Shown piece by piece: positions 45,250 through 54,163 of a stretch of 54,163 bases of DNA. Under the pieces are notes generated by a model. The model worked only from the letters and a program-made list of their open reading frames with translations. It made no database searches and was not told the DNA's origin. Source of the DNA: Acrocarpospora catenulata (GTDB taxonomy: Bacteria; Actinomycetota; Actinomycetes; Streptosporangiales; Streptosporangiaceae). The first letter of the stretch is position 1. Every line of letters begins with the position of its first letter. Where the stretch lies: positions 168,486 through 222,648 of the forward strand of contig NZ_JAHCST010000013.1 in NCBI RefSeq assembly GCF_018476525.1. Reading direction: 5' to 3'. The translations under genes were made by a program, and so were the position numbers.

Positions 45250-46410
45250 GTGACGTCATCGCGCGTACGACTCGCCGGCCTGTCGGCCGTTCTTCTTATC
45301 GGGGCCGCGGCGTGTGGCTCCGCCCCGGGGACCTCCGACTCGGGAGCCTCGGCCGCGCCCGGCGGCGTGGACGCCAAGACCGCCACCTCGGCCGCCGACT
45401 TCGGCGGCTTCGACAAGCTGGTCGAGGCCGCGAAGAAGGAGGGCAAGCTGCACGTCATCGCCCTCCCGCACGACTGGGCCAACTACGGCGAGATCATCTC
45501 GGCCTTCAAGGCCAAGTACCCCGAGATCACCATCGAGGAGGAGACCCCGGACGCCTCCTCGGCCGACGAGATCAACGCGGTGAAGACCCGCAAGGGCCAG
45601 GACCGCGCCCCCGACGTGCTCGACATCGGCCAGCCGTTCGCCAACAGCGGCAACGCCGAAGGGCTGTTCGCGCCGTACAAGGTGCAGACCTGGGACAAGA
45701 TCCCTGACGGGCAGAAGGAGCCGTCCGGCACCTGGGTCAACGACTACGGCGGCTACGTCTCCATCGGCTGCGACGCCAAGAAGATCAGCCCCTGCCCGCA
45801 GACCTTCGCCGACCTGCTCAAGCCCGAGTACAAGGGCAAGGTCGCGATGAACGGCAACCCGACCAAGGCCGGTTCGGCGTTCGCCGGCGTGTTCGCCGCG
45901 GCGCTGGCCAACGGCGGCTCCCTCGACGACATCCAGCCGGGCATCGACTTCTTCAAGAAGCTGAAGGACGCCGGGAACTTCAACCCGGTGGAGACCACCC
46001 CGGCCACCATCGAGAAGGGCGAGACCCAGATCAGCATCGACTGGGACTACAACAACGCCGCCTACGCCCCGATCATGACCCCCAAGGGCCTCGACTGGCA
46101 GACGGTCATCCCGACCGACGGCAAGTACTTCCAGCTGTACGCGCAGGCGATCAACAAGGACGCCCCGCACCCGGCGGCCGCCCGCCTCTGGCAGGAGTTC
46201 CTGTACAGCCCCGAGGGCCAGAACCTCTTCCTGAAGGGCTTCGCCCGCCCGGTGCTGCTGCCCGCGATGATCGCCGACGGGACGGTCGACCAGGCCGCCT
46301 CCGCCGCGCTGCCGGCCGTCGAAGGCACGCCCACCTTCCCGACCGAGGCGCAGACCAAGAAGGCCCAGGAGACGCTGGCGGCCGGCTGGGGCGCCGCGGT
46401 CGCCGGATGA
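45250..46410 (+). CDS. ABC transporter substrate-binding lipoprotein (polyamine/iron/phosphonate type)
   Basis: Protein of 386 residues from the GTG at 45250, which places the lipobox Cys of LIGAAAC near residue 22 as expected. The mature part (GGFDKLVEAAKKEGKLHVIALP, shown in part) fits the binding proteins of spermidine/putrescine, iron(III) and 2-aminoethylphosphonate importers. The ligand is not readable; the conserved tyrosines of iron carriers are not evident. The gene heads a four-gene operon and overlaps the first permease by ATGA. An alternative ATG at 45130 has a better ribosome site. Confidence 0.82.
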   Translation: MTSSRVRLAGLSAVLLIGAAACGSAPGTSDSGASAAPGGVDAKTATSAADFGGFDKLVEAAKKEGKLHVIALPHDWANYGEIISAFKAKYPEITIEEETPDASSADEINAVKTRKGQDRAPDVLDIGQPFANSGNAEGLFAPYKVQTWDKIPDGQKEPSGTWVNDYGGYVSIGCDAKKISPCPQTFADLLKPEYKGKVAMNGNPTKAGSAFAGVFAAALANGGSLDDIQPGIDFFKKLKDAGNFNPVETTPATIEKGETQISIDWDYNNAAYAPIMTPKGLDWQTVIPTDGKYFQLYAQAINKDAPHPAAARLWQEFLYSPEGQNLFLKGFARPVLLPAMIADGTVDQAASAALPAVEGTPTFPTEAQTKKAQETLAAGWGAAVAG

Positions 46411-47258
46411 CCAGCGCCAGATTCACCCGGGTGAAGGGGTGGGCGCCCGCGTCCCCCCTTCTCCTGGTCGTCGCGGTCGCCTTCGGCATCCCGGCGGTGA
46501 TGCTCGCCCTCGGCGCGTTCACCGTGCCGGGCGCGCCCGGCGAACCGGGCACGTACGGCCTGGACAACGTGGCCGCCAGCCTGCGGGAGCCGTACCTGAC
46601 CAAGCTGCTGACCAGCATCGAGCTGTCGGCGGTGGTCGCGGTGGCCGGGGCGCTGACCGGCACCCTGCTCGCGCACGCCGTGCTCACCTCCAGGAGCGCG
46701 GCGCTGCGCGAGTCGGTGCTGAGCGCGTCGGGGGTGCTGGCCAACTTCGGCGGGGTGCCGCTGGCGTTCATCTGGATCGCCACCCTCGGCAACTCGGGTC
46801 TGGTCACCACCAGCTTCGGGCTCGGCCCGGGGCTGCTCTACAACTTCTGGGGCCTGGCCCTGGTCTACCTCTACTTCTCGATCCCGCTGATGGTGCTGGT
46901 GATCGCCCCGGCGCTGGAGGGGCTGCGCCCGCAGTGGCGGGAGGCGGCGCAGGGCAGCGGCGCGAGCGTCTGGCAGTTCTGGCGGCACGTCGGCCTGCCG
47001 GTGCTGACCCCCGCCCTGCTCGGCGGCGTGGTCCTGCTGTTCGGCGGCTCGTTCGCCGCCTACGCCACGGCGGCCGCCATGGTCGGCGCGTCGGTGCCGC
47101 TGGTGACCATGCAGATCGCGGACGCGCTCACCGGCAACGTGCTGGTCGGCTTCGAGAACGTGGCGCTGGCGCTCAGCCTGGACATGATCGTGGTGGCCAT
47201 GCTGGTGATGGCCGTCTACCTGCCGTTGCAGCGGAGGAGTTCACGATGGTTGCGGTGA
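46407..47258 (+). CDS. ABC transporter permease (first of two)
   Basis: Protein of 283 residues with about six membrane helices and the EAA loop (LEGLRPQWREAAQGSGASVWQ region). It belongs to the PotB/AfuB-like permease group that pairs with a PotC-like partner. The start overlaps the binding-protein stop by ATGA and the end overlaps the next gene by 13 bases, so all subunits are coupled. The likely function is one half of the membrane channel. Confidence 0.85.
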   Translation: MTSARFTRVKGWAPASPLLLVVAVAFGIPAVMLALGAFTVPGAPGEPGTYGLDNVAASLREPYLTKLLTSIELSAVVAVAGALTGTLLAHAVLTSRSAALRESVLSASGVLANFGGVPLAFIWIATLGNSGLVTTSFGLGPGLLYNFWGLALVYLYFSIPLMVLVIAPALEGLRPQWREAAQGSGASVWQFWRHVGLPVLTPALLGGVVLLFGGSFAAYATAAAMVGASVPLVTMQIADALTGNVLVGFENVALALSLDMIVVAMLVMAVYLPLQRRSSRWLR

Positions 47259-48088
47259 CCCCGCAGAGTTCGGCGCGGGCGGTCGCCGTCGGGGGCTCCG
47301 GCTGGGGGCGGCGGGCCGTGCTCGTGGTGGCCGCCGCGTACTTCCTGGTCCCGCTGGTGATCGCCATCTCGTTCACGGTCTACAACGAGGTGCAGGGGTT
47401 CTCGCTCGGCGCGTACGGGCGGATCGTGACCTCGCCCGGCTTCGCCACCAGCTTCCTCACCTCGCTGGCGCTGGCCGCGGTCACCATCGTGCTGGTGCTC
47501 GTGCTGCTGCTGCCCGCGATGATCGCGGTACGGCTCGGGGCGCCCGGGCTGCGGCCGGTGCTGGAGACGATCACGACGCTGCCGCTGATCGTGCCGCCCA
47601 TCACCTACGTGGTGGGCATCAGCTCCGCGCTGCGGGAGGGCGCGGACGCGCTGGCGGCCACGCCGTTCTGGGCGACCATCATCGCCATCCAGGACGACAG
47701 GTTCCCCGTCGTGCTGGTGCTGGCGTACGTGATCCTCGCGCTGCCGTTCGCGTACCGGTCGCTGGACGCGGGGTTGCGCGCGATCGACGTGGTCACCCTG
47801 GTGGAGGCGGCGCGGAACCTGGGCGCGTCCTGGCCGCACCTGCTGCTCCGGGTGATCATGCCCAATCTGCGGTCCGCCCTGGCGGGGGCCGCGTTCCTGA
47901 CCCTCGCGCTGGTGCTCGGCGAGTACACCATCGCCGCCCTGCTCGGTTACCAGACGTTCCCGGTCTGGATCGTCACGATCTCCGGCAACGACGGGCAGCT
48001 CTCGGTGGCGCTGTCGATCCTCAGCCTGGTCCTCATCTGGCTGCTGCTGATCACGCTCTCCCGGGCCTCCGGAAGGAAGAAACCATGA
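47246..48088 (+). CDS. ABC transporter permease (second of two)
   Basis: Protein of 280 residues with about six helices and a well-formed EAA loop (LVEAARNLGASWPHLLLRVI). It resembles PotC-type permeases (LVLGEYTIAALLGYQTFPVW). The ATG at 47246 has a GGAGGAG ribosome site inside the preceding gene; the longer open frame upstream is a shadow of the first permease. It completes the channel. Confidence 0.87.
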   Translation: MVAVTPQSSARAVAVGGSGWGRRAVLVVAAAYFLVPLVIAISFTVYNEVQGFSLGAYGRIVTSPGFATSFLTSLALAAVTIVLVLVLLLPAMIAVRLGAPGLRPVLETITTLPLIVPPITYVVGISSALREGADALAATPFWATIIAIQDDRFPVVLVLAYVILALPFAYRSLDAGLRAIDVVTLVEAARNLGASWPHLLLRVIMPNLRSALAGAAFLTLALVLGEYTIAALLGYQTFPVWIVTISGNDGQLSVALSILSLVLIWLLLITLSRASGRKKP

Positions 48089-49140
48089 CCGTGGAGTTTC
48101 GCGCGCTGCGCCGTACGTACGGGGCGACGACCGCGCTGGACGGCCTGGACCTGACGGTGGCGCAGGGCGAGCTGATCGCCCTGCTCGGGCCGTCGGGGTG
48201 CGGCAAGACGACCGCGCTGCGCTGCGTGGCCGGGTTCGAGACGCCGGACTCCGGCGCGGTGCTCATCGACGGCAAGGACGTCACCCGGGTGCCGGCCAAC
48301 CGCAGGGACGCCGGGATGGTGTTCCAGTCGTACTCGCTGTTCCCCAACCTGAACGCCCGCGACAACGTGGCGTTCGGCCTGCGGGTGCGCCGTCGCCCCA
48401 CCGCCGAGCGGCACGCCAGGGCGGCCGAGCTGCTGGCCCTGGTCGGCCTGCCCGACCACGGCGACCGGTTCCCGCACCAGCTGTCCGGCGGCCAGCAGCA
48501 GCGGGTCGCGCTGGCCCGCGCGCTCGCGCTCCAGCCCCGGGTGCTGCTGCTGGACGAGCCGCTCTCGGCGCTGGACGCCAAGGTGCGGGTGACGCTCCGG
48601 GAGGAGATCCGGCGGCTCCAGCTGGAGCTGGGCATCACCACCGTGTTCGTCACCCACGACCAGGAGGAGGCGCTCTCGGTCGCCGACCGGGTGGCGGTGC
48701 TGAGGGCAGGTCGGCTGGAGCAGGTGGGCGCGCCCGCCGAGATCTACGACCGCCCGGCGACGCCGTTCGTGGCCGAGTTCGTGGGCACCATGAACCACGT
48801 GCCCGGCCGGGTCACCGGGGACCGGGTGGAGGTGTTCGGCCGTTCCCTGCCGGTGGACGGGACCGCGCCGGGCGAGCTGGTGGACGTGCTGATCCGCCCG
48901 GAGGCGGTGCTGGTCACCCCGGCCGAGGACGGCGGCGCGCTCATCCTGGCCTCCTCCTTCCGCGGCTCCACCGCCCGGCTGCGCGTGCAGCTCGCCGACC
49001 AGAGCGAGGTCCTCGCCGACGTGCCCGGCCATGACGCGGTACGGCTGGCGCCCGGCCTGCGGGTGGAGGTCGGCGTGGTGGAACGCCCGGTGCTGGTGAC
49101 CGCGCGGACCAGCGGCGACCAGGAGCCCGCCGTCGCGTAG
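48085..49140 (+). CDS. ABC transporter ATP-binding protein (PotA/FbpC-like)
   Basis: Protein of 351 residues. Walker A GPSGCGKTT, the Q-loop VFQSYSLFPN, signature LSGGQQQRVALARAL, Walker B LLLDEPLSALDAKVR and the His switch FVTHDQEEAL are all intact. A C-terminal TOBE-like region (about 270-345) is present, as in polyamine and iron importers. It overlaps the second permease by ATGA and closes the operon. It converges on the MarR gene with only five bases between stop codons. Confidence 0.9.
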   Translation: MTVEFRALRRTYGATTALDGLDLTVAQGELIALLGPSGCGKTTALRCVAGFETPDSGAVLIDGKDVTRVPANRRDAGMVFQSYSLFPNLNARDNVAFGLRVRRRPTAERHARAAELLALVGLPDHGDRFPHQLSGGQQQRVALARALALQPRVLLLDEPLSALDAKVRVTLREEIRRLQLELGITTVFVTHDQEEALSVADRVAVLRAGRLEQVGAPAEIYDRPATPFVAEFVGTMNHVPGRVTGDRVEVFGRSLPVDGTAPGELVDVLIRPEAVLVTPAEDGGALILASSFRGSTARLRVQLADQSEVLADVPGHDAVRLAPGLRVEVGVVERPVLVTARTSGDQEPAVA

Positions 49141-49145
49141 CGGGC

Positions 49146-49634
49146 TCAGTCGTCCTCGGCGAGTTCGTCGGTGGCGGCGCGGCCCGCGTGCGTGGCTCGG
49201 CGGAGGAAGGCGGCGATGAGGTCGAGTTCGGCCTCGGGGTAGTCGTCGCAGAGGTGGTCCACGGCGGCGTTCAGTCCCGCGTACAGGTGGAGGAGTTCGG
49301 GGTCGCGCTCGCGGAGGGCGCGGACGGCGACGGCGCGGCGGTCGGTGGTCTCGGGGGTGCGTTCGCGGATCACCCAGCCGTCGCGTTGCAGTCGGTCGAT
49401 GATGCCGGTGACGGTGGCGGGGTGCAGGCCGGCCCTGCGGGCCAGGGCGCTCGGGCTGAGCGGGCCGTGCCGGGAGATCAGGTCGAGGCAGTCCAGGTCC
49501 ACGTCCTTGAGGCCCGCGTGCAGGGCGACGTGATGGTTGAGCAGCGACAGCTGGTTGCCGAGTTCCTGTAACGACTCCCGGATCTCCCCGGTCAGCCGCT
49601 CACGCTGCCGGGTTTCAGATGATACGGAGTCCAT
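49146..49634 (-). CDS. MarR-family transcriptional regulator
   Basis: Protein of 162 residues. Residues about 40-105 form a MarR winged helix (LSPSALARRAGLHPATVTGI, then DGWVIRERTPETTDRRAVAV). Flanking helices would make the dimer. The gene carries its own 20-base palindromic operator just upstream, so it is probably autoregulated. It lies tail to tail with the ABC operon; control of that operon is possible but the position alone does not show it. A GAGGA ribosome site precedes the ATG. Confidence 0.88.
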   Translation of the reverse strand: MDSVSSETRQRERLTGEIRESLQELGNQLSLLNHHVALHAGLKDVDLDCLDLISRHGPLSPSALARRAGLHPATVTGIIDRLQRDGWVIRERTPETTDRRAVAVRALRERDPELLHLYAGLNAAVDHLCDDYPEAELDLIAAFLRRATHAGRAATDELAEDD

Positions 49635-49646
49635 ACTTTACGATCC

Positions 49647-49666
49647 TCGTGTTGTATGACACACGA
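49647..49666. promoter_or_regulatory. Palindromic operator upstream of the MarR gene
   Basis: TCGTGT-N8-ACACGA at 49647-49666, perfect 6-bp arms, ending 12 bases before the MarR start codon on the reverse strand. Size and position fit autorepression by a MarR dimer. Confidence 0.6.
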
Positions 49667-50036
49667 AGGAAAGGGTAGCGCCCGGCGCCGCCGCAGGCCA
49701 TGCCGATCTCGATCTTTACTCCCCGCTTTTCACCAGCCTTAAGCACATCTTTCGGGTTTTGGCCAGGACCACTTACGGGGAGAATTAAGTGTTTTGTGGA
49801 TTTTGACGGCGGAGCCGGGTGAACGACAGGCTATTTATCGTTACCCGCCGCGCCCCTCCCGGCACCTGGTCGGTCAGTCCGCTGACCGGCCTGTTCGTGT
49901 CATGACGTCTTCATCTCGGAATGGGAGAGACAACGGCGCCTGCCGCGGGCATCACGCGTTATTCGATGACTCAGTGTGTCAAGTCTGCCTCGGACCGAGC
50001 GCAGCCCTGCCGCACTTCTGCCGGAAAGGTACCCTT
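49667..50036. other. Long leader/intergenic region before the small membrane protein
   Basis: About 370 bases without a credible gene, AT-rich at 49720-49850. A hairpin CGGTCAG-N4-CTGACCG occurs at 49871-49888. The frame open from 49794 lacks codon bias until the real start at 50037. I could not match it to a riboswitch family by eye. Confidence 0.5.
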
Positions 50037-50627
50037 GTGAACATTCACCACCCCCAGAATCCCGGACCGGGCGGGGGACCGCAGTATCCGCAGCAGGGCC
50101 AGCAGTATCCCGGGACGCAGCCGCCGGCGGGCTACCCGGCGCCGCCGGCCGGGCCGGTCAAGACGCCGGTGGCGCTGCTGATCGCGATGGCCGCCACCGC
50201 GCTGGTCACCCTGAGCACGCTGCTGTCGGCCGTCATCACCCTCGTCCAGGGCGAGGAGTTGGTCCGCGAGTACGCCCGGGAACTGGCCGGGATCACCGAG
50301 GGCTCGGAACTGGCCGGGCTGCTGGACGCCGCGCTGGCGGAGGCCAACTCCATCCTCCAGTCGCACGCCTACATCTGGATCTTCTTCGGCGTGGTCTTCG
50401 CCGCGCTGCTGGCGCTGGGCCTGCGCACCGGCGCGACCTGGGCGCGTATCGTCTTCACGGTGCTGGCCCCGATCGCGGCGCTGCTTGGCCTGCGCGACAT
50501 GGCCGACGGGATCGCCGACATCCTGGTGCTCTTCGGCCTGCTGATCGCGGTGGACAGCCTCATCGCCCTGGTCGCCTTCTGGCTCCCCGGCGTCGGCCGG
50601 TACGCCAAGGCGCGCAAGGCGGCCTGA
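50037..50627 (+). CDS. Small membrane protein with Pro/Gln/Gly-rich N-terminus
   Basis: Protein of 196 residues from a GTG at 50037 with an AAAGG ribosome site. The first 40 residues are rich in Pro, Gly, Gln and Tyr, as in many actinobacterial membrane proteins with disordered cytosolic arms. Four helices follow (about 41-66, 115-132, 139-156 and 165-188), with a charged loop between the first two. I do not recognise the function. A terminator-like hairpin follows and the cellulase gene has its own promoter region. Confidence 0.6.
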   Translation: MNIHHPQNPGPGGGPQYPQQGQQYPGTQPPAGYPAPPAGPVKTPVALLIAMAATALVTLSTLLSAVITLVQGEELVREYARELAGITEGSELAGLLDAALAEANSILQSHAYIWIFFGVVFAALLALGLRTGATWARIVFTVLAPIAALLGLRDMADGIADILVLFGLLIAVDSLIALVAFWLPGVGRYAKARKAA

Positions 50628-50656
50628 CCCTCCGGCCGGCCCGTGAAAGGTTCACA

Positions 50657-50679
50657 GCGGGCGTCCCCCGGGCGCCCGC
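50657..50679. terminator. Hairpin after the small membrane protein gene
   Basis: GCGGGCG (50657-50663) pairs with CGCCCGC (50673-50679), 7-bp stem and 9-base loop, 29 bases after the stop. Confidence 0.45.
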
Positions 50680-50766
50680 GTACCCGCCTGACCAGCCGCT
50701 CCGCCACCCCCGGCGGGCGGCCCTAGATCACCTCTTCCAGCGGGTCGCGACTTCCCCTAACCTGCG

Positions 50767-50780
50767 CGGGAGCGCTCCCA
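50767..50780. promoter_or_regulatory. CebR-type cellulose-utilisation operator
   Basis: The sequence CGGGAGCGCTCCCA matches the known CebR box TGGGAGCGCTCCCA at 13 of 14 positions and contains a perfect 12-base palindrome. It lies 33 bases before the cellulase start. CebR is a LacI-family repressor released by cellobiose or cellotriose, so the cellulase is probably induced by cello-oligosaccharides. The repressor gene is outside the window. Confidence 0.8.
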
Positions 50781-50813
50781 CAGACCCTCCCACGCGATCC
50801 TGGAAGGACCGTC

Positions 50814-53800
50814 GTGACCCGACCTCCCGTGGTGATCCGACCCTTTGGACGGCGGCCGCGCGCGTTCGTCGCGAGCTGCGCCGCCGCGTTACTGACCTTC
50901 GCCGGCCTCACGGCCACCTTGCCCACCTCCGCCCAGGCCGAGGTGGTCGAGCACATCGCCAACGGCGACTTCGACAGCTCCACCAGCCCCTGGTGGTCCA
51001 CCGGGAACGTGCTGATCTCGGCCACCGGCGGCGAGCTCTGCGCCGAGGTGCCCGCAGGCACCGCCAACCCCTGGGACGCCGCCCTCGGGCACAACGAGAT
51101 CCCGCTGGCCGACGGCGTGCCGTACACGCTGACCTTCAAGGCGCACGCCAGCACGGCGGCGACCGTCCGGGCCAACGTGCAGCTGAACGAGGCGCCTTAC
51201 ACCACCGCGACCTCCCGCGAGGTGGCGCTGACGCCCACGCCGCAGACCTTCACCTACGAGTTCGACGGCAACCTGGACTCCGCCAACGGCACCCTCACCT
51301 TCCAGGTGGGCGGCGGCGGGGCGTTCACCTTCTGCCTGGACGAGGTCTCACTGACCAGCGACTCCGAGGGCGGTCCCGGAGGTCCCGGCCAAGCCGAGCA
51401 GCTGGAGAACGGCGACTTCTCCGGCGGGCTGAACGGCTGGTTCACCTACGGCACCAACGCCACCAGCACCGCCGACGGGCGGCTGTGCACCACGGTCCCG
51501 GCCGGTCTGGCCAACCCGTGGGACGCCGGGATCGGCCAGAACGACGTGACGCTGATCGCCGGCGAGAGCTACACGTTCTCCTTCGAGGCGTCGGCTTCGC
51601 CGGGTTCCTCGGTCAACGCCAACGTGCAGCTCGGCGACGCGCCGTTCACCTCCTTCTTCGGCCGTACGGTGCCGCTCACCCCCACCACGGAACGCCTGGA
51701 GTACACCTTCACCGCGAGCGCGGACACCGAGCGGGCCCAGGTGGTCTTCCACGTGGGCGCCAACACGGCCGAGTACCGGCTCTGCCTGGACAACGTCTCG
51801 CTGCTCGGCGGCGAGGAGGAGCCCCCGTACGCGCCGGACACCGGCCCCCGGGTGCGCGTCAACCAGGTCGGCTACCTGCCGTACGGCCCGAAGAACGCCA
51901 CCATCGTGACCGACTCGACCACGGCCCTGCCCTGGCAGCTGAAGAACAGCGGCGGCACCGTGGTGGCCGACGGCACCACCGCCCCGCGCGGCGTGGACGT
52001 GTCCTCCGGCCAGAACGTCCACACCGTCGACTTCGGCTCCTTCACCGGCTCGGGCACCGGATTCACCCTGGTGGCCGACGGCGAGACCAGCTACCCGTTC
52101 GACATCGAGACCGGTATCTATAACCAGCTCCGCTCCGACGCGCTCCAGTTCTTCGCCATCCAGCGCAGCGGCATCGCCATCGACGGCGCCCTGTTCGGCG
52201 CCGCGTACGCCCGCCCGGCCGGCCACCTCGGCGTCGCCCCCAACCAGGGCGACACCGACGTGCCCTGCCAGCCGGGGGTCTGCGACTACCGGCTGGACGT
52301 GCGCGGCGGCTGGTACGACGCGGGCGACCACGGCAAGTACGTGGTCAACGGCGGCATCGCCACCTACCAGCTGCTCAGCACCTTCGAGCGCACCAAGAAC
52401 GCGATCACCGGCTTCGGCGGCGCCGAGCTCGGGGACAGCAAGCTCCGGGTGCCCGAGCGGGGCAACGGCGTGCCGGACGTCCTGGACGAGGCCCGCTGGG
52501 AGCTCGACTTCCTGATGCGGATGCAGGTGCCGGTGGGCAAGCCGCTGGCCGGAATGGCCCACCACAAGATCCACGACCAGAACTGGACCGGCCTGCCGCT
52601 CCAGCCGGAGGACGACCCACAGCTCCGCGAGCTGCACCCGGTCTCCACCGCGGCCACCCTCAACCTGGCCGCCACGGCCGCCCAGTGCGCCCGCCTGTTC
52701 GCCCCGTACGACGCCGCCTTCGCGGCCAAGTGCCTCACCTCGGCCAAGCGGGCCTACACCGCCGCCAAGGCCAACCCGAACCGGCTGGCCAGCCCCAACG
52801 ACGGCAACGGCGGCGGCGCCTACAGCGACGACGACGTGAGCGACGAGTTCTACTGGGCGGCGGCCGAGCTCTACCTGACCACGGGCGAGGCCGGGTACCT
52901 GACCGAGCTGCGCGCCTCGCCGCACCACACGGGCAACGTGTTCACCGCGACCGGCTTCGCCTGGCCGGCCACGGCGGCGCTCGGGCGGCTGGACCTGGCC
53001 ACCGTGCCCAGCGGCCTGCCGGCCGCCGAACGGCAGACCATCCGCCAGTCGGTGGTGGCCGCCGCCGACACCTACCTCACCACGCTGGCGGGTCAGGCGT
53101 ACGGGCTGCCGATGCCCGGGGGCCCGGGGAGCTACTTCTGGGGGTCCAACAGCAACGTCATCAACAACGTGATCGTGCTGGCCACCGCGTACGACCTGAC
53201 CGGGGACCGCAAGTACCAGGCCGGGGCGTTGCAGGGCATGGACTACATCTTCGGGCGGAACGCGCTCAACCACTCGTACGTCACCGGGTGGGGCGAGAAG
53301 AACTCGCAGAACCAGCACACGCGGATCTTCGCCCACCAGTTGGACGAGTCGCTGCCCAACCCCCCGGCGGGCTCGCTGGCGGGCGGCGCCAACGCCAACC
53401 TGGAGGACCCGTACGCGGCCGCGCTGCTGGCCGGGTGCAAGCCGCAGTTCTGCTACGTGGACCACATCGACTCGTACGCGACCAACGAGGTGGCCATCAA
53501 CTGGAACTCGGCGCTGGCCTGGATCGCCTCGGCGCTGGCCGACCAAGGTGACGGGCGGGCTCCCGCTTCGGGGGCCTGCCAGGTCGACTACGTCAAGCAC
53601 GGCGACTGGGCCGGTGGGTTCAACTCGCAGATCACCATCACCAACACGGGGAGCACGCCGATCGACGGCTGGACCCTGCGGTGGGCCTGGACGGGTGACC
53701 AGAAGGTCAGCCAGCAGAACTGGGTGGCCGACATCAGTCAGTCCGGGGCTTCGGTGACCGCGAAGAACCTGAGCTACAACAGCAAGATCATGCCAGGCCA

Positions 53801-53891
53801 GACGACGACCTTCGGCTTCATCGGCGAAACCGCCGGGGGCGCCAACCCGAACCCCGGCCTGTTCACCCTGAACGGCAAGGCCTGCGCATAA
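50814..53891 (+). CDS. Secreted modular GH9 cellulase (CBM4/9 x2, Ig-like, GH9, CBM2)
   Basis: Protein of 1,025 residues from a GTG start with a GGAAGGA ribosome site and a signal peptide to about residue 42. Two CBM4/9-like modules (about 45-180 and 190-335) are followed by a short Ig-like module starting [14 protein letters not shown]. The GH9 (alpha/alpha)6 domain covers about 430-910. The general base is D505 with D502 in WYDAGDHG, and the acid is E892 in [11 protein letters not shown]-terminal CBM2 (about 925-1025) binds crystalline cellulose and has the usual terminal Cys pair. It would cleave beta-1,4-glucan outside the cell. Whether it is endo- or exo-acting cannot be read. Confidence 0.92.
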   Translation: MTRPPVVIRPFGRRPRAFVASCAAALLTFAGLTATLPTSAQAEVVEHIANGDFDSSTSPWWSTGNVLISATGGELCAEVPAGTANPWDAALGHNEIPLADGVPYTLTFKAHASTAATVRANVQLNEAPYTTATSREVALTPTPQTFTYEFDGNLDSANGTLTFQVGGGGAFTFCLDEVSLTSDSEGGPGGPGQAEQLENGDFSGGLNGWFTYGTNATSTADGRLCTTVPAGLANPWDAGIGQNDVTLIAGESYTFSFEASASPGSSVNANVQLGDAPFTSFFGRTVPLTPTTERLEYTFTASADTERAQVVFHVGANTAEYRLCLDNVSLLGGEEEPPYAPDTGPRVRVNQVGYLPYGPKNATIVTDSTTALPWQLKNSGGTVVADGTTAPRGVDVSSGQNVHTVDFGSFTGSGTGFTLVADGETSYPFDIETGIYNQLRSDALQFFAIQRSGIAIDGALFGAAYARPAGHLGVAPNQGDTDVPCQPGVCDYRLDVRGGWYDAGDHGKYVVNGGIATYQLLSTFERTKNAITGFGGAELGDSKLRVPERGNGVPDVLDEARWELDFLMRMQVPVGKPLAGMAHHKIHDQNWTGLPLQPEDDPQLRELHPVSTAATLNLAATAAQCARLFAPYDAAFAAKCLTSAKRAYTAAKANPNRLASPNDGNGGGAYSDDDVSDEFYWAAAELYLTTGEAGYLTELRASPHHTGNVFTATGFAWPATAALGRLDLATVPSGLPAAERQTIRQSVVAAADTYLTTLAGQAYGLPMPGGPGSYFWGSNSNVINNVIVLATAYDLTGDRKYQAGALQGMDYIFGRNALNHSYVTGWGEKNSQNQHTRIFAHQLDESLPNPPAGSLAGGANANLEDPYAAALLAGCKPQFCYVDHIDSYATNEVAINWNSALAWIASALADQGDGRAPASGACQVDYVKHGDWAGGFNSQITITNTGSTPIDGWTLRWAWTGDQKVSQQNWVADISQSGASVTAKNLSYNSKIMPGQTTTFGFIGETAGGANPNPGLFTLNGKACA

Positions 53892-53917
53892 CCCCTGAAC
53901 CGGGCTCCTGAAACCGG

Positions 53918-54021
53918 GCCCCTCAACCAGGCACCTCAACCGTGCCCCTCAACCAGGCCCCTCAACCAGGCCCCTCAACCAGGCCCCTCAACCAGGGCCC
54001 TCAACCAGGCCCCTCAACCAG
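53918..54021. repeat. 13-bp tandem repeat array, eight copies
   Basis: Unit GCCCCTCAACCAG repeated eight times head to tail with few changes, starting 27 bases after the cellulase stop codon. Degenerate copies occur just before and after. The period is not a multiple of three and no gene covers it. Confidence 0.85.
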
Positions 54022-54061
54022 GGCCTCATACCGGAGCCCGGAACTGGGGGCCTCTGAGACC

Positions 54062-54082
54062 GGGCCCCGGAAAGTGGGGCCC
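54062..54082. terminator. Hairpin between the two repeat arrays
   Basis: GGGCCCC (54062-54068) pairs with GGGGCCC (54076-54082) around a 7-base loop. It may end the cellulase transcript. Confidence 0.4.
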
Positions 54083-54087
54083 TGGGG

Positions 54088-54163
54088 CCTGCGGGCCTGC
54101 GGGCCTGCGGGCCTGGGGGCCTGGGGGCCTGCGGGCTTGCGGGCTTGCGGGCCTGGGGGCCTG
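54088..54163. repeat. 8-bp tandem repeat array running off the window
   Basis: Unit CCTGCGGG, with variants CCTGGGGG and CTTGCGGG, in about nine and a half copies up to the last base. Its full length is not visible. Confidence 0.8.

Noticed and set aside
49667-50036. Riboswitch (ydaO-type c-di-AMP or similar)
   Set aside because: There is a hairpin and a GGGTGAA-like string, but the conserved core segments in order could not be found.
53918-54163. CRISPR array
   Set aside because: Units of 13 and 8 bases are adjacent without spacers and there are no cas genes.
1-54163. Insertion sequences, integrases, tRNA attachment sites
   Set aside because: No transposase or integrase motifs, no terminal inverted repeats around genes and no tRNA cloverleaf were recognised.

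Overview
The window is 54 kb of very high-GC DNA with G/C-rich third codon positions, many GTG starts, ATGA-type stop/start overlaps and hairpin terminators that mostly lack T-runs. With PASTA-less Hanks kinases, WXG100-type proteins, a CebR-like operator and cellulose-active enzymes, this points to a filamentous actinomycete. My inference is the order Streptosporangiales rather than Streptomyces itself. No rRNA, tRNA, CRISPR, transposase or phage gene was seen.

Layout: (1) 1-10.3 kb holds a secreted M6-type metalloprotease, then a maltose/maltodextrin import and hydrolysis operon (binding lipoprotein, MalF, MalG and an intracellular GH13 enzyme) with a divergent LacI regulator. A secreted phytase-like esterase protein follows. 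(2) 10.3-13.8 kb holds a membrane Ser/Thr kinase and a secreted DUF4082/beta-helix protein. (3) 13.9-18.4 kb holds a translationally coupled three-gene operon: a dynamin-like GTPase, a second P-loop GTPase and a single-pass membrane protein with an NBR1-like Ig domain. It looks like an under-described NTP-dependent membrane or conflict system. (4) 18.4-26.6 kb holds housekeeping and hypothetical genes: an APC permease, an orphan XdhC domain, a NUDIX hydrolase, a DEDDh exonuclease with a BRCT domain, DUF2087, an AMIN-like/GerMN protein, a histidine phosphatase and DUF2199.

(5) 27.0-45.1 kb is a nearly complete choline to glycine degradation locus. It has a Rieske glycine betaine oxygenase, an IclR regulator, a choline dehydrogenase and a quaternary-amine ABC importer whose permease is a tandem fusion. 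Then come dimethylglycine dehydrogenase and heterotetrameric sarcosine oxidase (soxBDAG). The locus is split by a 3.2-kb accessory insert at 34.6-37.8 kb with a Phd/VapC toxin-antitoxin pair, a lipoprotein, a WXG100-like protein and a frameshifted partner of it. Taken together the genes would import choline or betaine, oxidise choline to betaine, remove the three N-methyl groups stepwise and deliver glycine plus one-carbon units.

(6) 45.1-49.7 kb is a second ABC importer (polyamine/iron/phosphonate type) followed by a convergent MarR regulator. (7) 50.0-53.9 kb has a small four-helix membrane protein and a large modular GH9 cellulase under a near-perfect CebR-type operator. The window ends in two arrays of short tandem repeats.

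All family names come from reading the translated sequences and remembered motifs; no database search was run.
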